Shown: positions 21,781 to 35,500 of the stretch, one piece after another | Layout: the number at the start of each line of letters is the position of its first letter | How positions within the stretch are numbered: position 1 is the stretch's first letter | Source: Hyaloperonospora brassicae | Taxonomy: Eukaryota; Oomycota; Peronosporomycetes; Peronosporales; Peronosporaceae | DNA length: 64,000 bases | Direction: 5' to 3' | Assembly: GCA_947650285.1 (NCBI GenBank) | Contig: CANTFL010000037.1 | Coordinates: forward strand, 204,189-268,188 | Notes under the pieces: generated by a model | What the model saw: only the letters and a program-made list of their open reading frames with translations | Databases searched by the model: none | Told to the model about the DNA's origin: nothing | Position numbers and translations under genes: made by a program

Positions 21781-24700
21781 GGTGTTTATAGAGGATGCAG
21801 TGTGTGGGAGGGAGACGGAGACGCTTGAGCTGTTGGGAGCGAACGCGAATGGCTGCGCGGCGCACGTGGCGGCGATCGTAGCTCCTCGACCAACCAACGC
21901 GGTCGCAGTAAGTACGAAACGTCAAACAGCCGCTGACGACCTGCGATACAGGTGTCGGTGGATGCCCAGTCATGGGAATATGCGATACGGTGAGTCCGTC
22001 GCGCAAAAAGGACTGGAGGCACTGTCAGAATGCGACATAAAGCTACGCCCGAGCGACAGAAGTCGAAGCAGGCGATGCCAGCGGCGAATTCACTTTGCAT
22101 CGTTGTTCTGCTCACGTATACTGCTGGGCTTATGCTGCACGACGATCTGCTCCATGTACAGAACACTTGTTTTTTCCACCTGCAACTTGTCTGATCCTGA
22201 ATGTGTCGAGCCAATTAGGGAGTACATACCTGTTTGTAAATACTGTAGTTACTGTAGATCTAGCAGTGATACCCTTGCGGGGCGGAATGGTTTTCCATCC
22301 GTCGTGCGATCAACATGAGCAAGAACTTGTCAAGAGCTCAGAAGTGCACGTCGTTGCCTTTGCTGATTGAAAGTGACTCGATCGACCTTGTAAACCTTCT
22401 AGACAGTGGTGAAGGTGGTGTCAGATCTCGTTCATGGCGTATACCGGCGCTGCATGAATAAAGCTATGAAGTCTGGAGTCTAGTTATGTTGTCATGAACT
22501 TGCGCTGACATTTTGTGCAAAAGGACACCTGTACGATGCAACCGGCACGAACCTCACATGAAAAGTGGGCCTGGCAGTAGTTCGGTTATGCGTTACCACA
22601 TCAGAACGTCGTCCGGTCATTTTGCTGCAATGTCCGCAGAGCCATCCGCTAACCTGCCTTTCCACAGAAGGCAAAAGACAGCGTCAACGAGGCCCTCGGA
22701 CAAGTTGAAGGTGGCTGCGCCAGCATGTCGACCAGCAAAGGGTCCAGTGTCAACTGACGTTGCGTCAGCGCAGAATTCTGATCGAACCGAAAACAAACAT
22801 TAAGACGAAAGGATTGCTGGAGGTCAGCTGACGCGACACATGCGACGAACAATGCCCATTCGCAGCAGAGAAGTTGTATGAGGTGTGTGCAACATGAGGT
22901 GTACATGCAACTCTGGAAAAGGAAGCAATCAGGCAACAGCTACGTACTCCAAGTATCGCAAACCTCTTTTGCACCAACAATGGCACCCGCAGCCAGCGGA
23001 CCGACGTTCTGCGTGCAACAAAGCGTATGACAAAGTTCACACGATTGCATCGATGAGACGCACACGAAGATACGCAACTTGTCATCGAAGTCGAATGCGA
23101 TGGCTATACCTCATGCGACGAGACAGCACCGTTGTGAGCTGGCGACAGACCTCACGAGGAAGCTTTGAAGTGCTTTCTTTCTAGATTACGAAGGCGCTTC
23201 ATGTATCCCCGACTCGACTATTGTGGTGTGTTTCACGGTCCAAACCTTGCCGCCATGCACCAACATTGTGAAGCTCACGTTGCAAGCCTTCATGGCGGAA
23301 GAAAGATCTTCTTGCGCATGGTGGTCAGGCGTGCAGCAATGCACGCGTACGCGCCGTGTCCTTTCTTCTGGTAGAGAATGCACCCCTATGCGATTGATCG
23401 TAACTCGAGAGCAAGTTCGACTGCTCGCGTCCGATTCGTGCATGAGATCTACTAGACCCTCGATCTCTAGTTTCTCAGATAGACGACAGACCGCGAGAGA
23501 CGTGAATGAGCTCGTGTTAGGATGACGCGCTGCCCTTCATTCAGTCGAGGTCACTTTCTGTCGAGCAAGTAGAGTTCACAGCAGAACGTTGGGCCTCTTT
23601 GGATGATGGGCAAGACACCTTTTGATGAACACACTATCTGCGTCTTCTCAGTCGTAGCGCATGACGAGCAGAAACTAACAATGTTTCGGCTAAGAGTGAA
23701 TGATACGATGATCGTGTCGTGTGCCGCTCGCTCAGGTCGAACTCACGGAGCTACTAAGCTAAGCAACATCGGCAGATCGCAAAGGTCATCATGCTCAACA
23801 TCCAAACGCTGGCACGTCCTACCAAAGTTGACATGGTGGAAACTACGACGTCCGGCATTGTCAAGACAAACGGTAGTGCTCTATCAGATTTATTCGACTG
23901 TTGCAAACCTTATACTTGAAGACAATGGATGATCCCATGGATGCGTCCGGTATGACGTGATCTCGGCACACACGGTACTACTGCCTCGGTGATTTCACCA
24001 ATAAGTCGACCTGGCAAGCATGCTGCTCTGCAATGATAAGATCCTTCCTCACGTCGTCTAGCACGTGTTCGTGTACACATGTCAATAGCTGCATGCTGCT
24101 TGTGTGAGTAAGCCACTTCGGTATGATCATTAGCATTGACGATCTCAATCATTGCGTTGCCAGGCCTTCCGTTCGTCTTCACTCACACGTCTTTGCAAGA
24201 CAAGAACGACTCGAGGATCCCCCGCTTCGATTGCCGACCACCATGTGGCCATTTGACGCACTACGTCAGCATACCACGAGCAACGACAGCAGTAACACGC
24301 ACATTGACGAAAGCAATGGTGACAAGCGCCAGTGGAATATGTCCACAAGAAAGTGGAGTGAGCAAACAACTAAACCGTGCGCAGTCGGCTTCATGATAGA
24401 GCGAATCGGACTATGCCACGCTCAATGCGTAGGACAAACGTAAGTTGAGGCATACGATACATATAGCGATCCACATCTGGCGTTTCTCTTCGTCCAACTT
24501 GCTGCGTGTCTTCTCTTTTATTGGCATCCAGTTACGCAGTCTCTTGCGACTAAGCACCGAAACTCACAACTGCTGACAACGGCGTCATGTCGCCACACAC
24601 ATGAAACGAACGCCGCTTTCCATCGAACATTAATCACCAAACAGTTTGCACATCGTGCTTAGCACGCGAGATACCGTCGACATCGGCTAAGATGGCTAAC

Positions 24701-25987
24701 GACTGTCGTGCATAATAGAGCTGTAGACCGCTCGAGGGCGTCAGCTCGCAATGTGGGATACGAGATGAGTACTGCGTCTCGACCATTGCATTCAGGACGA
24801 GATCTCGTACTGTTCACTGCATGCTTTTCGCTTGTCCTCCTTCAGCACGTTGCTGCATACACGTGGTGACAAGCCACGGGGCGATGTCGAAAGCCTCATC
24901 ACGTTCACGGGGACACTTCCTATATATCTCTACAAGAGCGACGCGTCATCGGTCGTGTGTCGCTGGGAGAAGAAGCGCAGTAGACATCCAAGTTGCTTCG
25001 TAACCGTCTCAGTTGCGTACCAGATACATTCGCAGTCGACGTGTTCATCAGGTGTTGTCTAGGAATCGACATGTCTTGTTCGATGACGATGATATCTTAT
25101 GTAATGTGCATGTGAAGAAGCTATCGCCATCGCACGTCAAGGGGGCACCACGTGCAGGGCATTGCACAGACGTATCCAGTGCACACACAAGTATTGCGAA
25201 AGCGGGAAGCAGAGCAAGTAGCGGTGCAAATCGCGATTGCTCAACGCACAGGTCAGCGGGCGTGACGTGCGAATGTGAAACAGACCGTCTGGACACATCT
25301 CGCTCGTCGACTGTGCCTCGCGCTGCACCAAAAGAGTTCGTCACCTGTCGAGATGGTACGCGCAAGACGACGAGACCGCAGGGTGCACCGAAAAGAGCTT
25401 ACGCTGTCAAGCGCTGGCCAAGGCGTGGTCGAAGGAAGAAAGGAGAGAAGGACGTTCATGCAGGTATCAGTTGGGAACAACAAGGTGGGTAACTTCATTG
25501 CAGCCGACAGGAGGCCACGTGACCCTGAAAGGTCACGGACGCACCTGCTCGAAAGGATCCGTCGATGCAGCAGAACGGAGTTGAGCATGCGGGTGCCGTG
25601 ACGAGTCGAGTCGACATTGACAACACACTCCATCGACGCAAGACATGAAGCCCCACGAAGCTGCGTGGCTGATTTAGCCCACAACAACTGTCACGCTTCC
25701 CTACTGTCGGACTCGAGGACTTCCGTGCTACCAAAAGTCTCTACGGGATCGAAACGCCCGACGTCATCTCCGTTCTCTGTCTATCCTTCGCCGCATCCGC
25801 TGGCGTGTGTCTTTTTTTCAATGGAGACGGCCGTTACGTGCGGCTGACGACCAACTTCGCTGCCTGCCAACTACTACAACTAACCTGCGTGCTCGGGGCT
25901 CCAGTCCACCGCAAAAGCACTCGAAGCTGTGTCTTTGGTCGCTGCAATTCGACTTCAAAACGCAATTACCTGTCCTCTGCACTTGCA
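21781..25987. other. 4.2-kb gene-poor region, content unrecognised
   Basis: All six frames are broken by frequent stops, and the longest ORFs (up to 242 codons at 21590-22318, mostly antisense to RPL12) look like shadows or chance. I find no reverse transcriptase, transposase, tRNA or tandem array by eye. It may be old, decayed transposon sequence. The last part includes the MYB promoter. Confidence 0.35.
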
Positions 25988-27280
25988 ATGCACGTCTCGA
26001 CTGCAGTTCCCGACGGCTTTTCACATCGGCCGTCGAGCTTCCCAAGTCCCTATAGCAGCAGCGACAAGCGTCGCACGTGGACACCCGAAGACGACGCCGT
26101 TGTGCTTGGCTTTGTCCGGGACTACGGCACGAAACACTGGGCCAAGATTGGCCTTCTCTTGCCCGGGCGAACGCCCAAGCAATGCCGCACGCGGTGGCTC
26201 AACTTCCTCGACCCGAACATCAACAAGGCCCCGTGGCGGGCGGACGAGACCCAACTCATCTTAGCTGCGCAAGAGCGGCTGGGCAACCGATGGGCCGAGA
26301 TGGCCAAGATGCTGCCCGGCCGGACGGACAATGCCATCAAGAACCACTGGTACTCGACCCACCGACGCCGTTGCCGTCACGCTGCAAAGTCATGGGGTCC
26401 CCTGGAAACCACTCGACCAGAGCGACGGCTGTCCCCGATGGCGACACTGCTGAAACGGGACCGCGTGCTGGTGTCAAAGACGTTTGCGTTGTCGATCACC
26501 TCTGCATGGAACGATACGGCTTCGACAGCGACGTCATCTCTCGACTCGTCGATCGGGTGTGACTCGAGACTGTCTTCGGTGTGGTCGCCCCAAAGGCTTT
26601 CACAGCGAGAGATGCAGGTACCAGAAGTGTACATGGCACTATCCAGGACGCTGCCTCATCCGAAGAACCGGTTCCGGGTGGATTGTAGATCGCCATCGCT
26701 GCTCGACAGTGCACCGCAGATATCGAGCGTGCTGAAGGTGGACCCGGGATGGCCGTATCAAGGACCAACGCTGCAGAATCAGCAGTCGGCGTGGCAACGA
26801 CTACCGGGGCTTGCACGTGTAGAGGATGAGGTGTGTGTTCGCAGCCGGCGCATAAAGGTTGGGCTGGATACGCTTTCGGCTCAACAACGTCCGTGCGAAG
26901 AGAAGACCCGAAGGGTGGGGCAGTCGCGCGTAAACGTCTTGATACGACAGAGCGCTGCTGGACATCAACGCAGCAATTCAGCAGACCTGTTCCTCGACTG
27001 CGTGGAGATGCTCAACTTGGACCAAGAGGCGTGTAGTCCCCGCTGCAGTTCGACAGTGAGTGTTGTCACGAACGAGACGGACGATGAAGGGAGCGACCAG
27101 CAGCCGCTTGCACCGCGGACGACCAGTGGAAACCGCAAGCACGACACTACCTCAGTTTGGCAAAAGGTATCGTGGGGGCACGTGGACACGGACGAGGTGA
27201 GTGTGAGACCGACTGAAGACTGCTGCACGAAGAGCGATGCCCTTCCTGTACAGCTACGGCGAAGTCAGCTGGACAACTGA
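25988..27280 (+). CDS. R2R3-type MYB transcription factor
   Basis: Single exon, 430 aa from the Met at 25988 (the frame is open back to 25805). The DNA-binding region is near the N-terminus. R2 runs from RRTWTPEDD to RWLNFLDP with its three regularly spaced Trp (TW, HW, RW); R3 runs from APWRADETQ to the [12 protein letters not shown] end, with Trp in PW, RW and HW and the [11 protein letters not shown] recognition helix. The remaining 300 residues are Ser/Thr-rich, without recognised domains, and probably regulatory. In oomycetes R2R3-MYBs regulate sporulation and zoospore stages; that role is family knowledge, and the target genes are unknown. It is isolated between two gene-poor stretches. 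Confidence 0.92.
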   Translation: MHVSTAVPDGFSHRPSSFPSPYSSSDKRRTWTPEDDAVVLGFVRDYGTKHWAKIGLLLPGRTPKQCRTRWLNFLDPNINKAPWRADETQLILAAQERLGNRWAEMAKMLPGRTDNAIKNHWYSTHRRRCRHAAKSWGPLETTRPERRLSPMATLLKRDRVLVSKTFALSITSAWNDTASTATSSLDSSIGCDSRLSSVWSPQRLSQREMQVPEVYMALSRTLPHPKNRFRVDCRSPSLLDSAPQISSVLKVDPGWPYQGPTLQNQQSAWQRLPGLARVEDEVCVRSRRIKVGLDTLSAQQRPCEEKTRRVGQSRVNVLIRQSAAGHQRSNSADLFLDCVEMLNLDQEACSPRCSSTVSVVTNETDDEGSDQQPLAPRTTSGNRKHDTTSVWQKVSWGHVDTDEVSVRPTEDCCTKSDALPVQLRRSQLDN

Positions 27281-30261
27281 GGTGACGAGCAATGCACCGA
27301 TCTTCAGACTGGTAGCGGTTTGCAATGAAGTGCGGACTAGCAAGCAGTCTACCGCTGTACCGAATGGAAACGATGCTCTCGGTTGCGGTCGACCTCGCTA
27401 GTGGATCTCTACTCTGCATGAGGAGTAAGTGCACACTTTGTTTGGGCACGGCTCTGACAGCACAAACCTGCATAGTTCTCATAGTCCGCAAGTGCCTCCG
27501 TACTGACAACGCCCCTCAATCTCTATAGTGCTCTGCTGCAAGGGACCTGGATGCGGGACAAAGAGCTCTCGTAGTGCATCGGGTCAGAGCTTGTGCCCTG
27601 TCGTGGTCAACTATGGATCACGACCGCCTGCACTGTAGAAAGCGAGTTACGCGGAGCACACGAGTTGAACATATCGACATCCGAAACGTATTGAAATGGT
27701 CGAACTTCATGACACAGAGCCGACAGTCTCGTTGCCGAGTTGACCACCCGCTTCGAACAAGCAGTTGGCAAAGCAGATCATAGTCGATGACGCACTGTTT
27801 AATACTGCAGTAGGACCGTTCGTTTGCAGTTGGCCTTCGAATGCATTCGCATCTGTCGAGAGATTGATCGCAACCATCGGGAATCGACGGGGTCTCGTTA
27901 AGTGAGGACCTCCGCTATAAGTGTTACATCGTCGGCCCCGAAGTCGCGCCCGTTGCTCACTGAGTCAACGACTAAGATCACCAGTTACGAGAGCTCGACG
28001 GGCAGCTGTGTCGGCTGGTGGCTGTCGGTGGTACGGGCGACAAGAGGTGAGCCTCTAGTGAACGGGAAAGAGAGCGAGCGAGAGAGAAAGCCATACGGTC
28101 TGTTGACCGCTACGGCAGACGTTTTGAAACGCATGACTCAACTCCTCGAGCACTCCACGAGATGGCTCCTGCCGCCTTTGAGGGCTTTGCCTGACCGGCT
28201 GCGGATTTGTAAGTTCTTCATTGTGACTGTACGCTGCTGTGGAATGAGGACTTGGTGGACTTCTACGGCCGTTTGTTCTGTGGATGCACGCTCCTGCTCC
28301 TGTGCGCTCGCGTCCTACTGGATGCATATTGTAGAAACGCCGATGGAGCAACCGATCTACCACATCCTTTTCCAGACCCGTTCTACATGTCAGCGGCATG
28401 GAGGGGGGATCAATGCTTGTTACCAGCGCACGCTCGAGGCAGGTGCCGATCAAAAGTACGCTGCTCAATATACCGCAGCAATGTAAACCCAAGAGCGATT
28501 GACATGGAGTTGCGCATGTACCTCGCGAATGCGAGAGAGAGATTGGTTTCAAGGTCAAACAGTTTGCGTACATAAAGACGAGCGATCATCCAAATATCCT
28601 CATCAACCAGTACAAACACGAGGGGCTGGCGCAATTACACAAGACCCGGCGTTCAGTCAAGCCTTGCGATGGACATCAATAGCATGCAGCCTCATGCATG
28701 TGCATGAGAGAAAACGGTACGAAAAGTGTCTGCAATACTCATGAAAGAGTGATAGATGCGCGATCGATTCAGGTGCTGTTGAGACGATATGATACATGGA
28801 GACAAGAAAGTCAATGCAATGACAGTGATAGTTCGCAATGCGTTGTCGCTCAAGCAAACACGTTGGAGCAACTGCCGGCGAAGGCTTTGTGAAGGACTTT
28901 GTGGCTTACGGCTCGAAGGAAAATAGGCCACACCTGTGTGATGCTCTTCTCATGAGAAGCCAATCGAAACAAATGTCGCGACCACTTCTAATTTATGAGC
29001 TGATTTGGAAGCTGTAAAGTCGACAGCGGATTCTTCTGAGTGAGCCGAAATATCCGAAACAACTATCCGAAGCTAAAACGCAGACATTCGTTTCGCTTGA
29101 CGTCGTTTTATCGGATCTGCAACAGATCTAGTTATTATCTGGCTGTCTCAGTCTAAATTGGATACTTTGCACGTTTGCTTCGCTCTTTTATCCAACTGCG
29201 ATTTGCACCGACCAATCGACAAGCAACACACTCTTGCGTGTAGTCAGCATAGACATGTCATAGCAATCCCGCATTTCGCTGCGAGGTCATATAGCACTTA
29301 CCGAACTAAAGCAACGGAGAAGTTGCGACTCATTTGAGACTGGTGGAGTAGTTATTGTCACCAGCAACTGAGACCGTATGGTATCGTCCGTTACAACGTG
29401 TCGAAGTCGTACTGTAGTACTTCGCGTCAAAGATGCTATCGGTGCATTCGATCTTTGGTCTCGACAGTACTTGTGTACTATGGTCTTTATCGTCTACAAA
29501 GGATGCTTTCGTCGTGTAGCGTATTGGTAGTACCATTGATTGTCAGCTTCGTTGATTGTCTGGCTCGTCGTACTCTCAATCCCGAAGGCGTGTCGATGTC
29601 ACTCTCTAGCGTCAAACTACGAAGTGATCGCCAGCAACCTCAGACTTGACAAATGGAGTGCGAGATCATGCAGTTGTGCTTTATCCTTCGACACGACTTG
29701 CCTCTTGAGCAGGAAGAACTATGCAAATGCAGTCAATGCGGTATTGCTGAAGTTTTGGGAATGACGATGCGAAAGTGAGGAGATACCGTCGTGGAGACAA
29801 GAAGCAGCACCAGTTTGTCGCATGTGTCAATGTGCATCAGTGCTAGTAGGCAGGTAGGGCAAAGTCTTTATACGAGCACAATGCGGACTGATAGCAGAGC
29901 AGGTAGTGCAAAGTCTTCAGGCAGGCAAAGTGCGGACTGATAGGCAGCTGACATATCGAGCTCGACGGGTGACAGAACATGGCAGCAGAAATCCTTCTGG
30001 TCAAGAACTGAGTCAGAGGTACTCGTGTGCTCATTGCAGCGCTCTGAAAATGCTTTAATCTGGTTAACACGCGGCTGCTGTCGAACATTTATCATTCTTT
30101 GCTCGGGCTGAGATCATATAAACTCTCTTGGACAGTAACGATACCGATGTAGCACAATCACGCTGGTACGACGCGCGCACAGCACAGAGGAGACTCCAAT
30201 CTCGGGGTTTTCCGTCAGTCACTGGCGGAAGATTCTTGTCTGCACGGTACAGAGTGTAGCA
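27281..30261. other. 3-kb gene-poor region, content unrecognised
   Basis: ORFs are short (up to 194 codons) and overlap on both strands with no family resemblance. The only structure seen is a 45-bp direct repeat at 29850-29943. It probably holds the 3' ends of the MYB and PDZ-like genes plus decayed DNA. Confidence 0.35.
29850..29943. repeat. Imperfect direct repeat, two 45-bp units
   Basis: Copies at 29850-29894 and 29899-29943 both start GCAGGTAG and end TGCGGACTGATAG; the middles differ by substitutions. Function unknown. Confidence 0.75.
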
Positions 30262-31585
30262 TTACCACGGACCACGGCCTTTGCGTCGCTCTCGCAGTTG
30301 GTGAGTCGACATGCGGCCAAAGCGAACGACCACTGGACGCGGAGCCTCTCGAAGTCGGTACAGCACGCGGGACAGTCCAAGACCACCCACCTCTTGCCCA
30401 TTGACTGCCAAAATTACCACACCGTTCTGGATCTCGGGGTACCGCTTCGCTTCGGACCCCTCAAAGCACTCTTTCACAATCGCGTACTGCTTGCTCTCGT
30501 CTGCACCAAGTTTCATTCCAATCGCCTGCTGCTTGAACACAATGTCAAACACGTTTTCCATTCCCTCGAAAGCGTCCTGCGGGCCCGTGCGTGCCGGGAA
30601 CAAGGTCGTGGCTTGTGCTGGCGTACCGCCAGCGGGCGCAGCCATGCGTTGAGGTCCACCGTATCCGTTCGTCAGCGAAGATCGAGTCGGGTATGCCGAC
30701 AAGTCTTCGACACTGCTATCAGATCCCGAGTCGGAGAAACCACTCGGATCATGCTCGGGAGGGTACACCGGCGACGACGGGACCGTCATGCGCCGTCCGC
30801 CATGCGGAGGGTTTTGAATCTCTCTCTGTGCAGTAGCACACGTCGCGGAAGCGCTCGTTGAGCGGCCTCCTACCCCATGACCCTGTGCCGAATACCGTCT
30901 TTGTCCTGTTGCTGCTGAGTTCATCCGCTGCGTCTGTCGCCATGCGCTCTCCTGGTCGTACGTGCCCGTGACGTACGTGTGCACGAGCGACAAGAATGCG
31001 TCCTGGTCGTGCTTTTGCTTGTACTGCTCGGCCGACACGGGCGCGCGTTGGCCAACGAGGGCAAACGCATAGAGCTGCTGGAAAAAGAGGCCATTGGTCG
31101 CGTCCACGACGTCGTCCGACGAGCGCTCGAGCGGCCCCAGCGGCTTCGACCGAAGCCACGGGAACATGGCGCGACTGGGCGCCGCGTCGGTCGGCTCCCG
31201 GACCGCGCGAGCTTCGACCACGTCCATGGGCGAAATGGCGCTCCCAATGGACGCGTCCAAGTGCACCTCCTGGCGACTCGTGCGGTTGTACAGGACCTGG
31301 AGCTCCTCTTGGTCTTCGATGAGCGCCATCTTCTTCTGCCTCGAGCGCTGGATCGTCTTGGCCTGGAGCAGGAGCCACTTGGCGGTCTGGCGCGGGTCGC
31401 ACGGAATGTCGTACGTCTGCGTGCACACAAAGAGTCTGTACATTGACACAGCGAGACAGAGATCGGTAACGATGGAGGTGGACAGATACGTATGCGGGTG
31501 AGTTGGGTGGTGCGTAATGGGGTGAGACTGTCGCCATGTGGGTCGTGGGCGGGCGGGCGTACCTGACGGTTAAGCTTTCGCCCAT
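30262..31585 (-). CDS. PDZ-like domain protein with a 23-nt first exon
   Basis: Two exons, 31585-31563 and 31435-30262, with a 127-nt GTACGC...TACAG intron; the junction codon is AG|A and the protein is 398 aa, starting MGESLTVRLFVCTQTYDIP. Residues 15-110 form an alpha-helical, basic, otherwise unrecognised region, residues 200-290 are a Ser/Pro-rich disordered linker, and the C-terminal 95 residues look like a PDZ domain: a VFKQQAIGMKLG carboxylate-loop-like turn, IQNGVVILAVNGQEVGGL and a final strand PVVVRFGR. PDZ domains bind short C-terminal peptides, so this may be an adaptor or scaffold. The splice model rests on reading frame and consensus only; starting at the in-frame Met at 31449 would need no intron but gives a less natural start. 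It is divergent from the large fusion gene, 977 bp away. Confidence 0.65.
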
Positions 31586-32562
31586 AGTGCGGGCGTTGCG
31601 TACTGTAGTGGCGCGTTGCAAAGTGGACAAGTGGGGCGATGGGTGGAAAAGTGCTTTGTGTATAGTGTGTGTATAGTGTGTGTCTGTATATCTGTCTGTG
31701 TGTCTATGTATCTGTCTGTGTGTCTGTCCTGTGTCAGTGTCAGTGTGTGTGCGAGAGAGAGAAAAGACCGCGGGGGTCTTTTTGGTGGATTGTGTGTGGA
31801 GGCGGGAAAATCCAAATGAAAGAGATTTGTGTGTGTGGTGTGTGTGTCTTTTTGTTTGTTTGCGTGCTGTTGTTGTCTTTTTTGCTGTGCCGTGGGACGA
31901 TGGAGTTCTGTCGGACGTGATTGTCTATGCGGTGCGTGGAATCATCCGGTTCCATATTGTGGATAAACGATAACTGACGTGTTCCTGTGTGTGGGTTTTG
32001 CAAGCGGAAATGAAAAGCAAACGAGAGACTGAGGATCGATCGCTATCTTTGAGATGGTCGATTTCGGCGGTAAAGACCGTCCCCGCGCGCGCATCATAGC
32101 GTCGTGCAGCTCGACTTCTGACCTGCCAGTTGATTAAACCCTCCCGACGACCAGCGAGGTCCTAATGTAAGCATCCAATCGTCCCACAGTTGAGTCTGTA
32201 CAAAAGGACTACCAATACCGTCAACGTCATATGGTATTTCAATTTCGTCACTTCCACGCAAACAATTTCCAAGAGTGCTCACACACTCTATCACCCACTA
32301 ATCATATCCACCGCCAGTAATTCGCCCCACTTCTGACGATCGTCGCCGCGGAAAAAGAAACGACTTATCGACCCATTGACCCACGCACGCTCACACCAAA
32401 TCGTCCAGCAAAACCCACCCACCCACTTACCACCCACGAGAAAACAACCCATGCCTTCCCTCATCCACGACACGAACAGTAACAACAACGTATCAACGTA
32501 TAAACGTGTCAACGTATCAACGCGAAAACACCCACTTTGCTCACACTTTGCGTCGAGCGGCC
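31586..32562. promoter_or_regulatory. Divergent intergenic region with GT-rich simple sequence
   Basis: Contains promoters for the PDZ-like gene and the large fusion gene. A TGTCTGTG-type repeat occupies 31666-31760. Just upstream of 32563 is a CTCACACTTTGCG segment resembling the oomycete initiator. Confidence 0.45.
31666..31760. repeat. GT/TGTCTG simple-sequence repeat
   Basis: Imperfect TGTCTGTG/TATCTG units end in a short GA tract, about 80-175 bp upstream of the PDZ-like gene's start codon. Confidence 0.85.
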
Positions 32563-35500
32563 ATGGCGGCGTCCCCCGCGCCGCTTGCGACGGCCACAGC
32601 GACGGCCACAGGCGACGACGACGACCGCCGCGTGCGTCAACTGCTCCGCGACCTGAAGATCGACACGGGTGACGTCGTGCTCTTTGACCGCAAGTGCTCG
32701 TCCATGGGCATCTACGGCGGCGCGATCTGTGCCGGGGCGAAGCTCTTTGGCCAGACGCAGTGGGACCACAACGGCGTCATCGTCCGCGTGCCGTCGCTCG
32801 CGCCCGATGCACGGCCTGAGTCGCTCGAAGATCAGCTGTTTGTGCTGGAAGCTGCGCTCACGGGCGTCAAGCTGCGGCCGCTCGTGGCTCGCGTCAGGCG
32901 CAGCCGCGGCCACGACGTCGCTGTGCGGAAGCTGCAGATCGCACGGACGCGTGCGTTTCAAGACATGGCCGTGGACTTTGCTTTGAGTGTGGTCAACGCT
33001 CCGTACGAAGACAAGTTGGCGCGGCTGTTCAATGCTGGCGTGTCCGTGCCGACGAGAATTGCACGGGAACGGCTGTTTGCCGCTCTCGTGGCGTCCAAGA
33101 AAGAGCTCTCGAGACTCGACGTGGAGCTCGCCCATCGCGACAAGATGTCAGTGTTTGAGAAAGAAGCGCTGCTGCAGGAGCGAGCAGCCGTGCATGCGAG
33201 GTACGAGCGGCTAGGCGCAGAGCTACGAAGCAAGGAACGATCGGTGTTTGAGAACGCTGTGGAAGTGCAGGCGACCAAGATGTTTTGCTCGCAGTTAGTT
33301 GCCCGGTTTTACCAACACGTCGGCCTGTTGCTGCCGTATCCGTCTGCGAACTCGTACTTGCCGAAACACTTTAGTGCGCGAGACGGCGGCGAGTTTGTAA
33401 AGCTGCAGCAAGGCGCGAGTTTCCTGCCCGAAATCTCATTGCGGCAAAACCTAGAGACAGAGACGAGGCGGTGGGCAACGAGAATGCAGGAGATGGAGGA
33501 ACGGGGTCCGCGCGCTGCTGGGGAAGTAGCGGCTATTGTGCATTGCTTGCGGCGCCATCAACTGTTCCACACATTGAGCGAGCCAGACTTATTGGCCGCA
33601 GCTTCGCAGTTTCGGCGTCGTGTGCTAGCAAGGGGAGAGGTGGTGTTTCATCAAGGGACGCCAGGCGATTGTTTCTACATTATCGAGCGAGGGCATTGCG
33701 ACGTTTTTGTCGACTACGACCATCCGATGAAGACACACGCCGTACTGCATGCAGCAGATGCCGGCAATGTTCCAGATCCAGAGCTTTCGCAGCGGACAGA
33801 GCTGCGGAGACACAAGACAATTGTTCTGCCTGAGTTCAAGTCGTCATCAAGTCGTGTGGGCAAGAACGAGCGCGTCCACGTGGCGACGAATGGCCCAGGC
33901 AATGCTTTTGGAGCGTCCGCGCTAATTTACGACACCCCGCGACGTGCTACATTACAGGCGAGCTATTCGAAGCCAGACGACAATGAAGAAGCTGTTGTTC
34001 TATGGCAGCTCGACAAGCGAGCGTTCTGCGAGATCTTGGCGCGTCATCCAGGCACACAGCAGTCTCTGGAAGATTGTCGCTTTTTGCTCGAAGTACTGGA
34101 GGACCACCCGCTGTTTGCCGAGCTCGACGATCGTGCTAAGGCATTTGCTGTGCGCAAGTGTTTTCCACTGAGCGTGCGAGCAGGTACGACTATATTGCGG
34201 CAAGGTGACCCGGGCGACTACTTTTACATGGTTGAAAGCGGTCGTTGTGAGGTGTCGCGTTGTAAACCAAAGGTGGCGAACCCTTTTGTCGACCGGGTCA
34301 TTGGACGTGGTGCTAGTTTTGGTGAAGCTGCGTTGTTGTACAACAGCCGTCGCGGTGCCTCGGTGAAGGCGCTCGAAGATGCTAAGATATGGTGCATGGA
34401 CCGTGCAAGCTTTCTCACGATCACACGAAGTGGGTCTGCTGCCCTGCACAAACTATTCCAGAAAATAGGCACCACGGTTGTCCCTGGTTCGAACGAGAGT
34501 TTTGCGACGGAACGTGACTTGCGTCGGATGCTCACGGACCCTCAGCATATGCAACTGGTCAAGCATGGTGATACGGAGGACGACAACGAGGACGAAAAGA
34601 GGGACAAGATGGCAGCCCATTCTGTCTCCCTGCTTGCGCCGCAGTCGTACAATCGCGCGGTGCAGCTTGCGTTATCACTTTTGCTCAACGACTCGTCCGG
34701 GCTCGTCAACTTTTCCCAGTTTGCCCATTTTCACATCGCCTTGGGTGCTTCCAATATCGACCAGCTTCTGTCAGAAGCTGCGTTCCGTGTACTGAAATCC
34801 GTGACGGACACGTACAACGAGGGCGATGCGCGCGTACTGAGACCGTCTACATCGCCATTTATTTTCGACCAGGTCGGTCCGGACCAAGCTATGATCAAAC
34901 TGAACGATCTTTCTCGTGCTATCCGCCAGTGGTTGTCTACCGGTAAGGAGACAGCAAATGGTGCTGTCGATAAGCCGGAGACACCGGTTCATTTGACGCC
35001 TGGACGCTTGGCATTTTATGAGCGGTTGTTTGACTTGCCAGCGCATCAGTTGGGCGATCAATACGTTACGCACGACGACCTGGTGCGTGGAATCACAGCG
35101 TTTGAAATGGAGGACGCTCGACTAGGAGATGACCTACAAGATGATGACGATGATGCTCGATCGGACGACGTAATAGCAGCCAAAGTAGAGTTCCGAGCGT
35201 TTCTTGCTGCCCTCAAGTCCGATATCAGCGCGCTGCGTACCATCTGGCGCGCCGCGAAGCTACAAGCTCACGGTGGGGATAAGGCGGGCAAATTTGATGA
35301 CCGACAGGAGCTCACGTTGGAGGCCAACCTCAAGTCTGGTTGGATCGCTGCTCTTCGTCTGAATCCCACAGGCAGTGACTGGGAATACTTGCGACCTGAG
35401 ATGGAAGACGAGAGTCATCAGAAGGCGGCTTCCGACGGGACCAGTGCGACGTGTTCTGGACAGCACCTGACAGGTCAAGTCACGTCGCTTGCTGCTGCGA

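Noticed and set aside
21781..25987. Search for tRNA or rRNA genes in the long gene-free stretches
   Set aside because: No T-loop (GTTCGA) with a matching acceptor stem and no rRNA-like block was found by eye on either strand; a covariance-model scan would be needed to exclude them.
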